A DNA stretch of 64,000 nucleotides from Kastovskya adunca ATA6-11-RM4 (GCA_019359445.1 JAHHHJ010000009.1:151488-215487); one strand, 5' to 3'. Shown: positions 54,165 through 64,000, counted from the stretch's first letter. A program made the numbers and translations. Notes: generated by a model from the letters alone, not told the origin.

Positions 54165-54197
54165 AAAAAACCCAATGCAGGTTATCCTACATTGGGC
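54165..54197 (-). terminator. Terminator of the DUF6679-like gene
   Basis: On the minus strand AGCCCAATG-T-AGG / CCT-G-CATTGGGT pair around ATAA, followed by six T. It lies about 20 bases after the stop codon. Confidence 0.8.
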
Positions 54198-54217
54198 TAA
54201 TTTCAAAAAGTAGTGGT

Positions 54218-54604
54218 CTAATCTTGATTAGAATCGGGATAACGCGGATGAATTTGTTCAGCTTCTGGACAATCGTCAGAAACTAAGGGTTCGGCATTTC
54301 CTCGAGGGACAGAAGCCAGTTTTTGAGTCACAGAACCGATGCTTTCTAAACGTACCATTTCTTCCCAAGAACACAACTCATCTTCTTCTTCGGTTTCATA
54401 GCGGATGGTGACCAAATCACCTTCAATATCCACAATTCGAGCGCGTTCAATCCAACGTTGCTGGTCCCGCAAGAAAACACAAACTTCACGGCCATCGCAA
54501 CACAGTTGATAAATCTTGCGGTGTAGCATATTTAGGTTCTCCTGAGCAAAATACTCTTTCAATACTTTTGAATCTGCAACCCCTTTGCTGGGGTACAAGT
54601 TCAT
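54218..54604 (-). CDS. Conserved cyanobacterial protein (DUF6679-like)
   Basis: 128 residues as drawn; the conserved part starts at ATG 54529 (MLHRKIYQLCCDGREVCVFL), so the true protein may be 103 residues. RARIVDIEGDLVTIRYETEE, then CSWEEMVRLESIGSVTQKLA is very strongly conserved in cyanobacteria as I recall the family. It looks like a small beta-barrel with two Cys at 10-11 of the short form. Function unknown. A clean terminator follows. Confidence 0.8.
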   Translation of the reverse strand: MNLYPSKGVADSKVLKEYFAQENLNMLHRKIYQLCCDGREVCVFLRDQQRWIERARIVDIEGDLVTIRYETEEEDELCSWEEMVRLESIGSVTQKLASVPRGNAEPLVSDDCPEAEQIHPRYPDSNQD

Positions 54605-55259
54605 TAGAACTTGACGCTGAGCTGACTGATGTAAGATTCGTTTTAGTCAAAGGGGAAATATCTTACCTAACAAGCTCTCAGTTTGAGGCTTGGTAATTTA
54701 GCTTGAATCCAACAGCGTCTTGAGAACGATTGCATAAGACTTGGTGGTAGCCGAAAGCAGCTTTTGGCATTATTCAACGTTATAAGTAGTAGAAAAACTT
54801 GGATCAAGGCAATAGTGGAGAGAGATTTGCCATGTGATTTGAGAAAACAAGGCAGCACCAGGAAATAGATGTCGGCAGAGAGCTGAAGCATGTGAAGGCA
54901 CTAATAACTTTTGCCCTTGCAACGAGTGCTGGTTTTCTAGGGAAAAATCTTGGCTCACCAGTATTGATTGTATGAGTTTCTGAAGTTTTAGACCTTACTG
55001 TTATTGTGACACACTCAGGGCACTATGTGTCTGCCATCTGGAATATAGAAAGGATTAGTTGGGGAGGAGATGAGGAGATGGGGAGATGAGGAGATGGGGA
55101 GATGAGGAGATGAGGAGATGGGGAGATGAGGGATAGAACAAGAAGAAGGGGAACTCTGTAATCAACAAGGACATCACACAAGGTGACTGCCCTAGATTGC
55201 CAGAGAGCAAAAATGAAGAAAGGCTTTAGTCGAGATGCTCCAGAGGAAGATTTTGACAG
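54605..55259. other. Long gene-free stretch with a tandem repeat
   Basis: Short frames here lack ribosome sites. The only clear structure is the GGAGATGA repeat at 55063-55131 (listed separately). Confidence 0.5.
55063..55131. repeat. GAGATGAG/GAGATGGG octamer tandem repeat
   Basis: Eight or nine octamers of GAGATGAG and GAGATGGG in a row. Distinct from, but similar in style to, the other STRR blocks in the window. Confidence 0.9.
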
Positions 55260-55460
55260 CTACGCGATCAAAGCCATTGCATTTTTGCACCGGGCTTCTC
55301 GTTGGATTTGTCCACTATTCAAGGCTTCATTAAGTGCGTTTAACGCTTCTAAGTCCGAAGGCTGATAGCCTTTCATTTCTAACACCTGACGGATTAGGCC
55401 CTCAGAAGCAACACTGAGGCAACCTGTTTGAAAAGCCGATCTTACAAGCGTGCGAATCAT
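55260..55460 (-). CDS. Small conserved cyanobacterial protein, paralog of 59581
   Basis: 66 residues: MIRTLVRSAFQTGCLSVASE, then GLIRQVLEMKGYQPSDLEAL. Its layout (short helix, SGYL-like turn, E-x-L-x-x-LL helix, then an acidic helix) matches the small protein at 59581-59793. Such proteins are frequent in filamentous cyanobacteria without known function. A short plus-strand frame overlaps it and is rejected. Confidence 0.7.
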   Translation of the reverse strand: MIRTLVRSAFQTGCLSVASEGLIRQVLEMKGYQPSDLEALNALNEALNSGQIQREARCKNAMALIA

Positions 55461-55803
55461 GAACCCTGTAGCATCCTTAGTAGGTGTTGTTACTAATATC
55501 GAATACTTCTACACTCTAGAAACTGACCGAAATCAGTTGAGAGTTGTGATCTTGTAGGCATTTGGGAGTGATCGCGATCGCAAACTTAAAAATTTGTAAG
55601 CGACATCACTAAGACAGGGAGTTGTCTTTGGCACAACAGGACTTACGGAAAATACCACTATGACTCCGTAAATGTTTGACTTATAGCTTGTAGCTTAAGA
55701 AATTTCCTGTGAAGGATGTGTAAATCGCAGGGGGTATTTTCAACAAGAGTTTGTTAAAGTTCCAGACGGTTGGCTAAAAACAGTTTTTTGGGAGAAGACA
55801 ACA
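55461..55803. other. Gap between the small gene and the aldose epimerase gene
   Basis: No frame or repeat. It should contain promoters for both divergent genes; no confident hexamers. Confidence 0.4.
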
Positions 55804-56673
55804 GTGTTTGCGATCGCCACAGAGCAACAACAGTACAAAACCTATATCCTCAGTGACCAGAACGCTCAGTCTCGACTAGAAATTGTTCCCGAACGCGGCG
55901 GTATCGTCACCCGTTGGAGTCTGCACAACCAAGAGATTCTCTATATGGATGCCGAACGCTTCGCTAACCCCCAAATGAGTATTAGAGGCGGCATCCCCAT
56001 CCTCTTTCCCATTTGCGGCAACCTCCCCGACAACCTCTACACCATTGACGGCAAACAGTACACCCTCAAACAACATGGTTTTGCCCGCGACCTTCCCTGG
56101 GAGGTTACAGAACAATCTACCCAAGACTTAGTCAGCCTCACACTTGTCCTCAACAGCAACAACCAAACTTATGCTGTTTATCCCTTCGACTTTCAACTGG
56201 CTTTCACCTATCAACTTAAAGGGAACACGCTGACAATTCAGCAACGCTATACCAATCGTTCAGCCGAGCCAATGCCCTTTTCTGTCGGTCTGCATCCCTA
56301 CTTCTATACCGCCGACAAAACGCAGGTTGAGTTTGATATCCCCGCCTCCCAATACCTTGACCAAATCAGCAAAGAAACCCATGACTTTTCCGGCGGCTTT
56401 GACTTCAACCGCGAGGAAATCGATGTTGCCTTCACCTCTATCCGTCGCCAATCTACTAGTGCTACAGATACAGGACAGCAAGTAAAGATCTCCCTCACCT
56501 ACGACGACCTCTACTCCACTCTGGTCTTCTGGACAGTCAAAGGCAAAGACTACTACTGCCTAGAACCTTGGAGCGCTCCTCGCAACGCTCTAAACACCGG
56601 AGAACAGCTCCAACGCCTTGAGCCAGGAGCCAGTTGTGAGGCATCAGTACAGCTACAAGTGACTTTTTTTTAA
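55804..56673 (+). CDS. Aldose 1-epimerase family protein
   Basis: 289 residues from GTG 55804; no ATG gives a better N-terminus. RLEIVPERGGIVTRWSLHNQ, IRGGIPILFPICGNLPDN, HGFARDLPWEV (catalytic His) and FSVGLHPYFYT, then LEPWSAPRNALNTGEQLQRL (catalytic Glu region) define the YeaD/galactose-mutarotase-like fold. It interconverts anomers of hexoses or hexose-6-phosphates. A tRNA gene follows. Confidence 0.9.
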   Translation: MFAIATEQQQYKTYILSDQNAQSRLEIVPERGGIVTRWSLHNQEILYMDAERFANPQMSIRGGIPILFPICGNLPDNLYTIDGKQYTLKQHGFARDLPWEVTEQSTQDLVSLTLVLNSNNQTYAVYPFDFQLAFTYQLKGNTLTIQQRYTNRSAEPMPFSVGLHPYFYTADKTQVEFDIPASQYLDQISKETHDFSGGFDFNREEIDVAFTSIRRQSTSATDTGQQVKISLTYDDLYSTLVFWTVKGKDYYCLEPWSAPRNALNTGEQLQRLEPGASCEASVQLQVTFF

Positions 56674-56741
56674 TTGCCTCTTTTCATCTTCAGATAAAGT
56701 ATGTTATGTTTGTAAATGGCGCGTTTAAAACGGCATTCAAC

Positions 56742-56813
<72 letters not shown>

Positions 56814-56994
56814 TACAAACAGGCAGAAAAAAAGTGATAAAGACTGCTTATTGAGCCGATATGAGGCACAATTTTCTAAACGGTAGCTGTAAGTTACTAT
56901 CGGCTGGTAAAGTATCTTAAGATTATCCTAAGAAGAATTAAGCTCGTTTAGAAATTAACTGGCTGACAACTATTAACTGTTAGGAGGACTATTT

Positions 56995-58074
56995 ATGGCG
57001 CTCGTACCAATGCGGCTGCTCTTGGATCACGCAGCTGAGAATGGCTATGGCATCCCAGCTTACAACGTAAATAACATGGAGCAGATCCAGGCAATCATGC
57101 AGGCGGCTCAAGAAGCTGATAGCCCCGTGATTCTGCAAGCTTCTCGCGGCGCTCGTACCTATGCCGGAGAAAATTTCCTACGCCATCTGATTATGGCAGC
57201 AGTGGAAACTTACCCCCATCTGCCCATTGCCATGCACCAAGACCACGGTAATAGCCCAGCGACTTGCTACTCTGCGATTCGCAATGGTTTCACCAGCGTC
57301 ATGATGGATGGATCTTTGGAAGCAGATGCCAAGACTCCATCCAGCTATGAGTACAACGTTGAAGTGACTCGCAAGGTTGTTGATGTTGCTCACGCTGTCG
57401 GCGCGAGTGTTGAAGGCGAACTAGGTTGCTTGGGTTCTCTGGAAACTGGCAAAGGTGAAGCCGAAGATGGTCATGGATTTGAAGGCGCTCTTTCCCACGA
57501 CCAACTGTTAACCGACCCTGATGAAGCGGTTGACTTCGTTGAGCGGACTGGTGTTGATGCTTTGGCTGTTGCCATTGGTACCAGCCACGGTGCTTATAAG
57601 TTCACCCGCAAGCCAACGGGTGAAATCCTTGCCATCGGTCGGATCGAAGAAATTCACCGCCGCTTGCCTAATACCCACCTCGTTATGCATGGTTCTTCTT
57701 CTGTACCAGAAGATTTGATTGCCATCATCAACCAGTACGGCGGTTCGATTCCTGAAACCTATGGTGTACCTGTTGAAGAAATTCAAAAAGGCATCAAGTG
57801 TGGTGTTCGTAAGGTTAACATCGATACCGACAACCGCTTGGCAATCACTGCGGCTATCCGTGAAGCGGCTGCCAAAGATCCTTCTAACTTTGACCCCCGT
57901 CACTTCCTGAAGCCTTCTATCAAGTACATGAAGCAGGTTTGCTTGGATCGTTACCAGCAGTTTGGGACTGCCGGAAATGCCAGCAAGATCAAGCAAATGT
58001 CTTTAGAAGATTTTGCGGCTAAGTACGCTAAAGGTGAGATGGGCGTTGCAGCTAAGAAGGCTGTGACTGCTTAA
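56995..58074 (+). CDS. fba: Fructose-bisphosphate aldolase, class II
   Basis: 359 residues. Zinc ligands and active site: MHQDHGNSP (about 79-87), [10 protein letters not shown] with [15 protein letters not shown] and [24 protein letters not shown]. It makes fructose-1,6-bisphosphate and, in the Calvin cycle, sedoheptulose-1,7-bisphosphate. The length and sequence fit the cyanobacterial class II type (CbbA). A strong AGGAGG (about 56982-56987) lies before the ATG. The stem-loop at 58087-58109 lies just after. Confidence 0.96.
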   Translation: MALVPMRLLLDHAAENGYGIPAYNVNNMEQIQAIMQAAQEADSPVILQASRGARTYAGENFLRHLIMAAVETYPHLPIAMHQDHGNSPATCYSAIRNGFTSVMMDGSLEADAKTPSSYEYNVEVTRKVVDVAHAVGASVEGELGCLGSLETGKGEAEDGHGFEGALSHDQLLTDPDEAVDFVERTGVDALAVAIGTSHGAYKFTRKPTGEILAIGRIEEIHRRLPNTHLVMHGSSSVPEDLIAIINQYGGSIPETYGVPVEEIQKGIKCGVRKVNIDTDNRLAITAAIREAAAKDPSNFDPRHFLKPSIKYMKQVCLDRYQQFGTAGNASKIKQMSLEDFAAKYAKGEMGVAAKKAVTA

Positions 58075-58186
58075 TTAATCTGTGTAAGGGTTTGGCAATG
58101 CCGAACCCTTAGGGAAAATCAAACCGCAACTTCTGTAATAAGAAGGAGCGGTGGGGAAATTCACGATTTGCCTTTCTAAATATTTT

Positions 58187-58215
58187 GGGTAGCTGTTGAA
58201 GCTACCCAGTTTTTT
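58187..58215 (+). terminator. Terminator downstream of fba
   Basis: GGGTAGCT / AGCTACCC around GTTGA, followed by AG and six T. It lies 113 bases past the fba stop, after a first hairpin without a T run (58087-58109). Confidence 0.8.
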
Positions 58216-58277
58216 GTGGTGTCTCCTAATTGCGATCGCTCCGCATTAGAAAAAATATCGAATTGCCAATCCCGTGA

Positions 58278-59090
58278 TCAAACAAATACTCGATGTTGCA
58301 GGGCAGGCATTTGACGGCGAACCTGTTCAAGGCGTAGGGGGTTGATTTCAGCGATCGCGACTCCGGGTGTATCCCCAGCATCGGCTAAAATGATGCCCCA
58401 AGGGTCAACAATCATCGCATGACCGTGAGTTTGCCGCATCGCGTAATGCCGCCCTGTCTGGGCGGGGGCGATGACATAGCAGGTGTTTTCAATCGCTCTG
58501 GCTTGCAGGAGTATTTGCCAGTGATCTTTTCCGGTGTAGGCAGTAAATGCCGCCGGGACAAATAGCACGTCGGCTCCTTTAGATGCCAAGTGTCGATAAA
58601 GTTCAGGGAAGCGCACGTCGTAGCACACTGAAAGCCCCAGCGTTCCCAACTGGGGACAAGAGTGAACGGGAGGCAGTTCACTTCCTGCCATCACAGTGCT
58701 GGATTCTCGGTAGGTGTTGCCGTCGGGAACATCAACATCAAACAGGTGCACTTTTTTGTAGCGAGCCAGTTCTATGCCACTAGGAGCGATCAGCAGGGCA
58801 GTATTGTAGACTTTGCCACTGTCTACGGGAACCGGGAAGCCGCCTCCCAGGATTGTCACCTGGAAGCGTTGAGCCATGGTTGTGAGAAATTTTTCGGTTT
58901 TCTGGGCAATCGCCTCAGCTTGGGCAATTTTGTCTTCTTCTTTACCTAAAAATGAAAAATTCTCCGGTAAGCTTACTAGGTCGGCACCCCGACGCACGGC
59001 AAGTTCAATCAAGTCTTCCGCCTGAATCAGGTTGCTTTCCAGATCCGGCTGGCTGGTCATTTGGATGGCGGCGGCGAGATAGGATTTCAT
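58278..59090 (-). CDS. Carbon-nitrogen hydrolase (nitrilase superfamily, Nit1/Nit2-like)
   Basis: 270 residues from ATG 59090. The catalytic triad is seen as E in SLPENFSFLG (about 44), K in LARYKKVHLFDVDVP (about 114) and C in LGLSVCYDVRFPELYR (about 155). The family hydrolyses amide bonds; this group includes the deaminated-glutathione and omega-amidase enzymes. DVRFPELYRHLASKGADVLF is typical of Nit1. The substrate is not shown by sequence alone. Confidence 0.9.
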   Translation of the reverse strand: MKSYLAAAIQMTSQPDLESNLIQAEDLIELAVRRGADLVSLPENFSFLGKEEDKIAQAEAIAQKTEKFLTTMAQRFQVTILGGGFPVPVDSGKVYNTALLIAPSGIELARYKKVHLFDVDVPDGNTYRESSTVMAGSELPPVHSCPQLGTLGLSVCYDVRFPELYRHLASKGADVLFVPAAFTAYTGKDHWQILLQARAIENTCYVIAPAQTGRHYAMRQTHGHAMIVDPWGIILADAGDTPGVAIAEINPLRLEQVRRQMPALQHRVFV

Positions 59091-59580
59091 CAAGTAAAAG
59101 CTAGGAATCGCGTCAAGGAGATTATGAAACTGCTAAGTGTTGCAACTATAGCAGGCGTAGGGATTTCAGGGCTATAGGTATAACAAAGGAGGGAGTATGC
59201 GATCGCTCGAATTATGACCCTTATTCTAAATATCTCTCTTTAGATAGAGATTGACATTATTCATCCGGAAGGCTGACACAAATCTTAAGCAACTTCGTCT
59301 TTAATAAATAGTCGGAATTGGCAACAGAGGGGTTGTGGGTTCTCTTTGCAGGAAAGATGTAACTAGTAAGCCTCAGTCTAGCTCGTGATGATGTTCCCAT
59401 TAGCCGGAAGGATTCAGGAAACTGAAATTTGCGCCTACCGTCTAGATATTGAGCCAATCTACCTAGCAACACAACCTAAGAGTTGAGAGTCTACCAGAGG
59501 CAAGTTCAGGCTTAATAACTCAGTTATATGTAAAAATCCCCAATTACCAGTCACTTGTTAAGTGAATGAGGAGACGTCAA
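59091..59580. other. Gene-free stretch before the small 59581 gene
   Basis: No convincing frame, repeat or hairpin of note in 490 bases. A GTTAAGTGAATGAGGAG stretch at its end supplies the ribosome site of the next gene. Confidence 0.4.
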
Positions 59581-59793
59581 GTGAATCTAATTCGTGAAAT
59601 TGTTCAACAAGCCATTGCTAGTGGCTATTTGACGGCAGAAGCAGAAGAGCAGCTCCGTCAGCTTTTGAGGACAAAGTATGATTTTGAAGACTTCCAAGCG
59701 TTCATTCTCTTGCAACGAGAGGCGATGGAAGGCAGAGTCAAGCAAGAATCGCGAGAGTCCATGCATTCTGGGAATTTAGCGGCGGTAGCTTGA
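59581..59793 (+). CDS. Small conserved cyanobacterial protein, paralog of 55260
   Basis: 70 residues from GTG 59581, preferred to ATG 59566 because GAGGAG (59568-59573) is correctly spaced seven bases before it and the protein then starts MNLIREIVQQAIASGYLTAE like its relatives. A second helix EEQLRQLLRTKYDFEDFQAF follows. Same layout as the 66-residue protein at 55260. Function unknown. Confidence 0.65.
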   Translation: MNLIREIVQQAIASGYLTAEAEEQLRQLLRTKYDFEDFQAFILLQREAMEGRVKQESRESMHSGNLAAVA

Positions 59794-60173
59794 GCCGACA
59801 CTTCCCTTGAATCAGACCAAAATATTTGTCACCGGAAGCGATATCACTCTGGTACCCCTCGCCGTGAACCAGAGAGGGTAAGGGTGATGGTGATCCCAGC
59901 CGACACAAGACTGAATAGTTAGTGCAATTTCACCCGCAGGCTACCTCCGTGGAGAAAACCGGGGAAAGGGCTAAGCAGAATTTTTTTGTTGACAAAGTTG
60001 AATTAAATCAACAATAATGGTAGATTGTCTGTCTATTCCTGCTCGGATCAGGTGAAGACACAGCAAAAGCTGGCAACAACTACTTTTTTCGTCTCGTGCT
60101 TTTCAGACGGATTATGAGGTTGTGGACAACCCAGTAACCAGCTACCTGTACGGCAACTTTAAAGGACAATCCC
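59794..60173. other. Leader region of rplU-rpmA
   Basis: 380 bases without a gene. The promoter (listed separately) lies at 59989-60018, leaving a 5' leader of about 150 bases before rplU, long enough for autoregulatory structure, though I cannot name a motif. Confidence 0.4.
59989..60018 (+). promoter_or_regulatory. Promoter of rplU-rpmA
   Basis: -35 TTGACA (59989-59994) and -10 AATAAT (60013-60018) are 18 bases apart. The spacer contains GTTGAATTAAATCAAC (59997-60012), an inverted repeat that could be an operator. A perfect -35 and a near-consensus -10 make it the best promoter I can see in this window. Confidence 0.6.
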
Positions 60174-60563
60174 ATGACTTATGCAATTATCGAAACTGGC
60201 GGCAAGCAACTGCGAGTCGAACCCGGTCGCTTCTATGACATTGAACTTTTGCCCGTTGAGGCAGACGAAAGCATCAGCCTCGAAAAAGTTTTGCTGGTCA
60301 GCCACGATGGCGAAGTGACCATTGGTCAGCCACTGATCGAAGGCGCAACGGTGGAAGGAACAGTGATGCGGCATCGGCGCGGTCGTAAAATCATCGTTTA
60401 TAAGATGAAGCCGAAGAAGAAATACCGCAAGAAGCGCGGACACCGTCAAGAAATTACCCAGCTAATGATTAACTCCATTAGCCTGAATGGTTCAGTGCTG
60501 GCGGCGGCTGACGAAGCGGCAACGCCTGCGGCTGAGGAAACCACTGAAACTGCGTCAGAATAG
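60174..60563 (+). CDS. rplU: 50S ribosomal protein L21
   Basis: 129 residues. [20 protein letters not shown] (3-22) and [20 protein letters not shown] (about 72-91) are diagnostic. It binds 23S rRNA in the large subunit. The C-terminal 30 residues ([19 protein letters not shown]) are an acidic, alanine-rich extension found in some cyanobacteria. It is followed by rpmA 78 bases later, the standard order. Confidence 0.98.
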   Translation: MTYAIIETGGKQLRVEPGRFYDIELLPVEADESISLEKVLLVSHDGEVTIGQPLIEGATVEGTVMRHRRGRKIIVYKMKPKKKYRKKRGHRQEITQLMINSISLNGSVLAAADEAATPAAEETTETASE

Positions 60564-60641
60564 AAGTAAGGGGGTCACAACTTGACCCTTTGTTTTTGAC
60601 GCTAACTGTTAAACAGATTGTAACTACGAAGAGAACCTAAA

Positions 60642-60932
60642 ATGGCTCATAAGAAAGGAACAGGTAGTACTCGTAACGGACGTGACTCTAATGCCCAACG
60701 TCTAGGGGTAAAACGCTTCGGTGGACAGGTTGTTAAAGCAGGCAACATTCTCGTGCGTCAGCGCGGTACCAAGTTCCACCCTGGCAACAATGTAGGGATC
60801 GGTAAAGATGACACGTTGTTTGCCCTCATCGACGGCGTTGTGACCTTCGAGAATAAGACTAGAACTCGTAAGAAAGTAAGCGTTTACGCTGTTCAGGCAG
60901 CAGAACCAGAAATGGCAACGGCTGGAGCTTAA
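60642..60932 (+). CDS. rpmA: 50S ribosomal protein L27
   Basis: 96 residues. [20 protein letters not shown] at the N-terminus, then [20 protein letters not shown] and [20 protein letters not shown], are the L27 hallmarks. The flexible N-terminus reaches the peptidyl transferase centre. Same operon as rplU; a terminator follows. Confidence 0.98.
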   Translation: MAHKKGTGSTRNGRDSNAQRLGVKRFGGQVVKAGNILVRQRGTKFHPGNNVGIGKDDTLFALIDGVVTFENKTRTRKKVSVYAVQAAEPEMATAGA

Positions 60933-60985
60933 ATTTCATTATCGGTAAGGGAGATACTTTATTCCCATTTTTGCCAATACTACGA

Positions 60986-61015
60986 AAGGGCACCCACTTA
61001 GGGTGCCTTTTTGGC
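60986..61015 (+). terminator. Terminator of the rplU-rpmA operon
   Basis: AAAGGGCACCC / GGGTGCCTTT around ACTTA, followed by TTT. The stem is 10 base pairs long. Confidence 0.9.
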
Positions 61016-61219
61016 TAAAGTGGGTATTCTCAGAAATCTTGCTTGAGCGATCGCCTTTAACAGAACGTTACCAAACCAGCAAGTAAGGCAGCAAAAGGAG
61101 GCTTTAAACTATTAAGACAGCGCTACACTTAACCCATCTTTTTGCTTCTCCTTTACAAACGCCTTAGTTGTTCAGAGCGCCACTAACAACTAAACCCTAA
61201 CAACCACTGATTAGATACT

Positions 61220-62203
61220 ATGTTCCCTACTCACCGTCCTCGTCGCCTCCGTCAGACAGCCATGCTGCGTCGGATGGTGCGTGAGAATATTCTGACCACA
61301 AGCGATTTAATTTACCCTCTGTTTGCTGTTCCCGGTGAAGGATTTGCCCAAGAAGTCAAATCGATGCCAGGTGTTTACCAACTGTCGGTAGACAAAATTG
61401 TTGAAGAAGCGAAGGAAGTTTATGACCTCGGCATTCCTTCAATCATTCTGTTTGGGATTCCTCAAGACAAGGATACCGAAGCAACGGGGGCGTGGCACGA
61501 TTGCGGCATTGTCCAGAGAGCGTCAACAGCCGTGAAAGAAGCGGTGCCCGATTTAGTCGTCATTGCCGACACCTGTTTGTGCGAGTACACCTCCCACGGT
61601 CACTGCGGCTACCTAGAAGTGGGCGACCTAACCGGGCGAGTTTTGAACGACCCGACGCTGGAACTGCTGAAAAAAACGGCTGTGTCGCAAGCAAAAGCAG
61701 GGGCGGATATTATTGCCCCGTCGGGCATGATGGATGGTTTTGTACAGGCAATTCGGCAGGGATTGGATGAAGCGGGGTTTGAGAATATACCGATTCTTTC
61801 CTACGCAGCTAAGTATGCCTCAGCTTATTATGGGCCGTTTCGCGATGCGGCGGACTCATCCCCTCAGTTTGGCGATCGCCGCACCTATCAGATGGATTCT
61901 GCCAACGCCCGCGAAGCGCTCAAAGAAATCGAACTCGATATTGCAGAAGGCGCAGACATGCTAATGGTGAAACCGGCTTTAGCTTATATGGACATTATCT
62001 ATCGCGTCAAGGAAGCAACCAATCTCCCTGTCGCCGCCTACAATGTCTCTGGCGAGTATTCCATGGTGAAAGCTGCTGCCCTCAACGGATGGATTGATGA
62101 AGAACGAGTTGTGATGGAAACCTTAACCAGCTTTAAACGAGCGGGTGCCGACTTAATCCTCACCTACCATGCCAAAGATGCCGCTCGTTGGCTACAAGCC
62201 TAG
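61220..62203 (+). CDS. hemB: Delta-aminolevulinic acid dehydratase (porphobilinogen synthase)
   Basis: 327 residues. Schiff-base Lys at K198 ([11 protein letters not shown]) and K251 ([12 protein letters not shown]), and the metal loop [14 protein letters not shown] with Cys 119, 121 and 129, that is the zinc-binding type rather than the magnesium-only Asp type of chloroplasts. It joins two aminolevulinic acids to porphobilinogen, the first common step to haem, chlorophyll and bilins. A bidirectional hairpin follows and separates psbC. Confidence 0.97.
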   Translation: MFPTHRPRRLRQTAMLRRMVRENILTTSDLIYPLFAVPGEGFAQEVKSMPGVYQLSVDKIVEEAKEVYDLGIPSIILFGIPQDKDTEATGAWHDCGIVQRASTAVKEAVPDLVVIADTCLCEYTSHGHCGYLEVGDLTGRVLNDPTLELLKKTAVSQAKAGADIIAPSGMMDGFVQAIRQGLDEAGFENIPILSYAAKYASAYYGPFRDAADSSPQFGDRRTYQMDSANAREALKEIELDIAEGADMLMVKPALAYMDIIYRVKEATNLPVAAYNVSGEYSMVKAAALNGWIDEERVVMETLTSFKRAGADLILTYHAKDAARWLQA

Positions 62204-62323
62204 ATTGAGTTCGGCAATAGGTTTGACATAAAGGGTATAGACGAATTGGCTATCCTTATTTCCTAGCAACCGAATTCGTCAACAGCATCCTCCGGTCGTC
62301 AAGTATTTAACTTAAGTTCTGCC

Positions 62324-62357
62324 AAAAAAGGCTCCTGTATAGCAACAGGAGCCTTTT
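62324..62357. terminator. Bidirectional terminator between hemB and psbC
   Basis: AAAAGGCTCCTGT / ACAGGAGCCTTTT around ATAGCA gives a 13-bp stem with A-run on one side and T-run on the other, so it can end transcription from both convergent genes. Confidence 0.85.
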
Positions 62358-62399
62358 CATTATTGAGGATTCAGTTGTGAACTAAGCCCAATAACTAAC

Positions 62400-63785
62400 C
62401 TAGTCGAGGTTAGGCATGGATAGCACAGCTTCAGTATCACGGTCGATACCTTTCTCAAAGCCAGCGGCAGCCGCACGAGCACGACCAGCATGCCAGAGGT
62501 GACCGACTAAGAAGAAGAATCCCACCACAAAGTGGAAACATGCCAACCAAGAGCGAGGAGACACGTAGTTAAAGGAGTTGATCTCGGTTGCAACTCCACC
62601 TACAGAGTTCAAAGAACCCAGAGGAGCGTGAGTCATGTACTCAGCAGCACGACGTGCTTGCCAAGGCTGAATGTCATTTTGAATCTTGTTGAGGTCAAGA
62701 CCATTAGGACCACGCAGAGGCTCAAGCCAAGGTCCTTGGAAGTCCCAGAAGCGCATGGTTTCACCACCGAAGATAATTTCACCAGTAGGAGAGCGCATCA
62801 GGTATTTACCCAAGCCAGTCGGGCCTTGAGCAGAGCCGACGTTAGCACCCAAGCGTTGGTCGCGAATCAAGAAAGTTAGAGCCTGAGCCTGAGAGGCTTC
62901 AGCACCTGTGGGGCCGTAAAACTCGCTGGGGTACGCCGTGTTATTAAACCAGACGTAGCAAGCAGCAATGAAGCCCATTAAGGACAACGCACCTAAGCTG
63001 TAGGAGAGATAAGCTTCTCCAGACCAGATAAAAGCGCGACGTGCCCAAGTGAACGGCTTAGTCAGGATGTGCCAGATACCACCTGCAATGCAGACGAGGC
63101 CAACCCAGATGTGACCGCCGATGATGTCTTCCATGTTGTTGACGCTGACTATCCAGCCTTCGCCTCCAAATGGAGCTTTCAGCAGATAACCGAAGATCAC
63201 CGCAGGGTTCAGCGTCGGGTTGGAAATCAGGCGGACATCGCCACCACCCGGAGCCCAGGTGTCATAAACACCACCAAAGAACATGGCTTTGAGCACCAAG
63301 AGCAAGGCACCACCACCGAGTAGACACAAGTGAATACCCAAGATGGTCGTCATCTTGTTCTTGTCTTTCCAGTCGTAACCAAAGAAAGCAGAGTACTCTT
63401 CTAAGGTTTCAGGACCGCGCACCGCATGGTAGATGCCACCAAGTCCTAAAACAGCAGAGGAGATCAGGTGCAGTACACCGACAACAAAATAGGGGAAGAT
63501 GTCGATGACTTCACCGCCAGCACCAACACCCCAGCCAAGAGTAGCGAGGTGAGGCAATAGAATCAAGCCCTGTTCGTACATGGGCTTTTCTGGGATAAAG
63601 TGAGCAACCTCAAACAAGGTCATTGCTCCTGCCCAGAAAACAATTAGTCCAGAGTGAGCGACGTGAGCGCCGAGTAACTTACCAGAGAGGTTGATCAGGC
63701 GGGCGTTACCAGACCACCAGGCAAAACCTGATGATTCCTGGTCACGACCACCTGCAACCATTGAATTCGGTGAGAGTGTTACCAC
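62400..63785 (-). CDS. psbC: Photosystem II CP43 chlorophyll apoprotein
   Basis: 461 residues from GTG 63785, the usual start codon for psb[21 protein letters not shown], the six chlorophyll-binding helices, the long lumenal loop with the [20 protein letters not shown] region (an Arg that contacts the Mn cluster environment is in this loop) and [20 protein letters not shown] are present. CP43 is an inner antenna of photosystem II and contributes Glu and Arg near the water-oxidising cluster. It lies downstream of psbD on the same strand; the two are separated by 90 bases rather than overlapping. Confidence 0.98.
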   Translation of the reverse strand: MVTLSPNSMVAGGRDQESSGFAWWSGNARLINLSGKLLGAHVAHSGLIVFWAGAMTLFEVAHFIPEKPMYEQGLILLPHLATLGWGVGAGGEVIDIFPYFVVGVLHLISSAVLGLGGIYHAVRGPETLEEYSAFFGYDWKDKNKMTTILGIHLCLLGGGALLLVLKAMFFGGVYDTWAPGGGDVRLISNPTLNPAVIFGYLLKAPFGGEGWIVSVNNMEDIIGGHIWVGLVCIAGGIWHILTKPFTWARRAFIWSGEAYLSYSLGALSLMGFIAACYVWFNNTAYPSEFYGPTGAEASQAQALTFLIRDQRLGANVGSAQGPTGLGKYLMRSPTGEIIFGGETMRFWDFQGPWLEPLRGPNGLDLNKIQNDIQPWQARRAAEYMTHAPLGSLNSVGGVATEINSFNYVSPRSWLACFHFVVGFFFLVGHLWHAGRARAAAAGFEKGIDRDTEAVLSMPNLD

Positions 63786-63875
63786 CGGGTATTACCTCTT
63801 CAACTTCTAACGAATGATTTTAATGATGATGAATGCTGAATCTCGAATGTGATCAAGATTCAGCGCTAGAACATT

Positions 63876-64000
<125 letters not shown>

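Noticed and set aside
54667..54958. Minus-strand frames of 74 and 62 codons upstream of the DUF6679-like gene
   Set aside because: No similarity or ribosome site, and they overlap each other in different frames.
55183..55365. 60-codon plus-strand frame overlapping the small 55260 gene
   Set aside because: The minus-strand protein has family resemblance to the 59581 protein; the plus frame has none.

Overview
The window is a stretch of cyanobacterial chromosome. It carries the 3' end of psbD and psbC (photosystem II), a class II fructose-bisphosphate aldolase, hemB of the three-cysteine type, many families typical of cyanobacteria (Pilin_GH, Uma2, DUF29, DUF4058, PknB-type kinases with PPC-like tails), very frequent HIP1 octamers (GCGATCGC), and tandem heptamer/octamer repeats of the STRR kind. 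These repeats point to a filamentous, large-genome cyanobacterium (Oscillatoriales/Coleofasciculus/Nostoc-like), but the genus cannot be fixed from the sequence.

Layout. 0-4.5 kb: end of an RND efflux pump, a pilin-like secreted protein, a fused oligopeptide ABC ATPase and small unknowns. 4.6-7.2 kb: an AT-rich two-gene unit that looks acquired and may be a conflict/defence module. 7.2-7.8 kb: an antitoxin beside a broken vapC. 8-16 kb: lipoprotein, purple-acid-phosphatase-like enzyme, sdhA, TPR protein and a conserved unknown, separated by STRR blocks. 16-20 kb: two tandem Ser/Thr kinases. 20-27.6 kb: accessory region with GIY-YIG, HicAB, a NucS-like nuclease, an orphan Phd antitoxin with a toxin stump, DUF29, DUF5615/DUF433 and two Uma2 genes, with dispersed repeats between them. 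27.8-34.8 kb: ABC-ATPase-domain protein, omega-aminotransferase, DUF4058, a UbiD remnant, and a toroid-fold protein coupled to a TagA/CpsF glycosyltransferase. 34.9-43.2 kb: UvsE, a small MITE, ftsH, pabC-like, a methyltransferase, a histidine kinase and moaE. 43.3-44.4 kb: a solo TnpB. 44.6-49.5 kb: a blue-light (LOV) histidine kinase, an Rcp-like regulator and a hybrid kinase in one tight operon. 49.4-54.6 kb: pyrB with an insertion made of STRR sequence, a GerMN lipoprotein, 3-methyladenine glycosylase, a 40-residue membrane peptide and an MBL-fold hydrolase. 55-64 kb: core metabolism (aldose epimerase, tRNA-Lys, fba, nitrilase-like), rplU-rpmA, hemB and psbD-psbC.

The most interesting items are: (1) the AhpD-like/LOV/GAF histidine kinase operon; (2) an in-frame insertion of about 40 residues in pyrB encoded by the same repeats that lie in the intergenic regions; (3) the AT-rich pair at 4.7-7.2 kb; (4) several half-decayed toxin-antitoxin loci and repeats that bracket accessory blocks. 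No CRISPR array, prophage or rRNA operon was seen.
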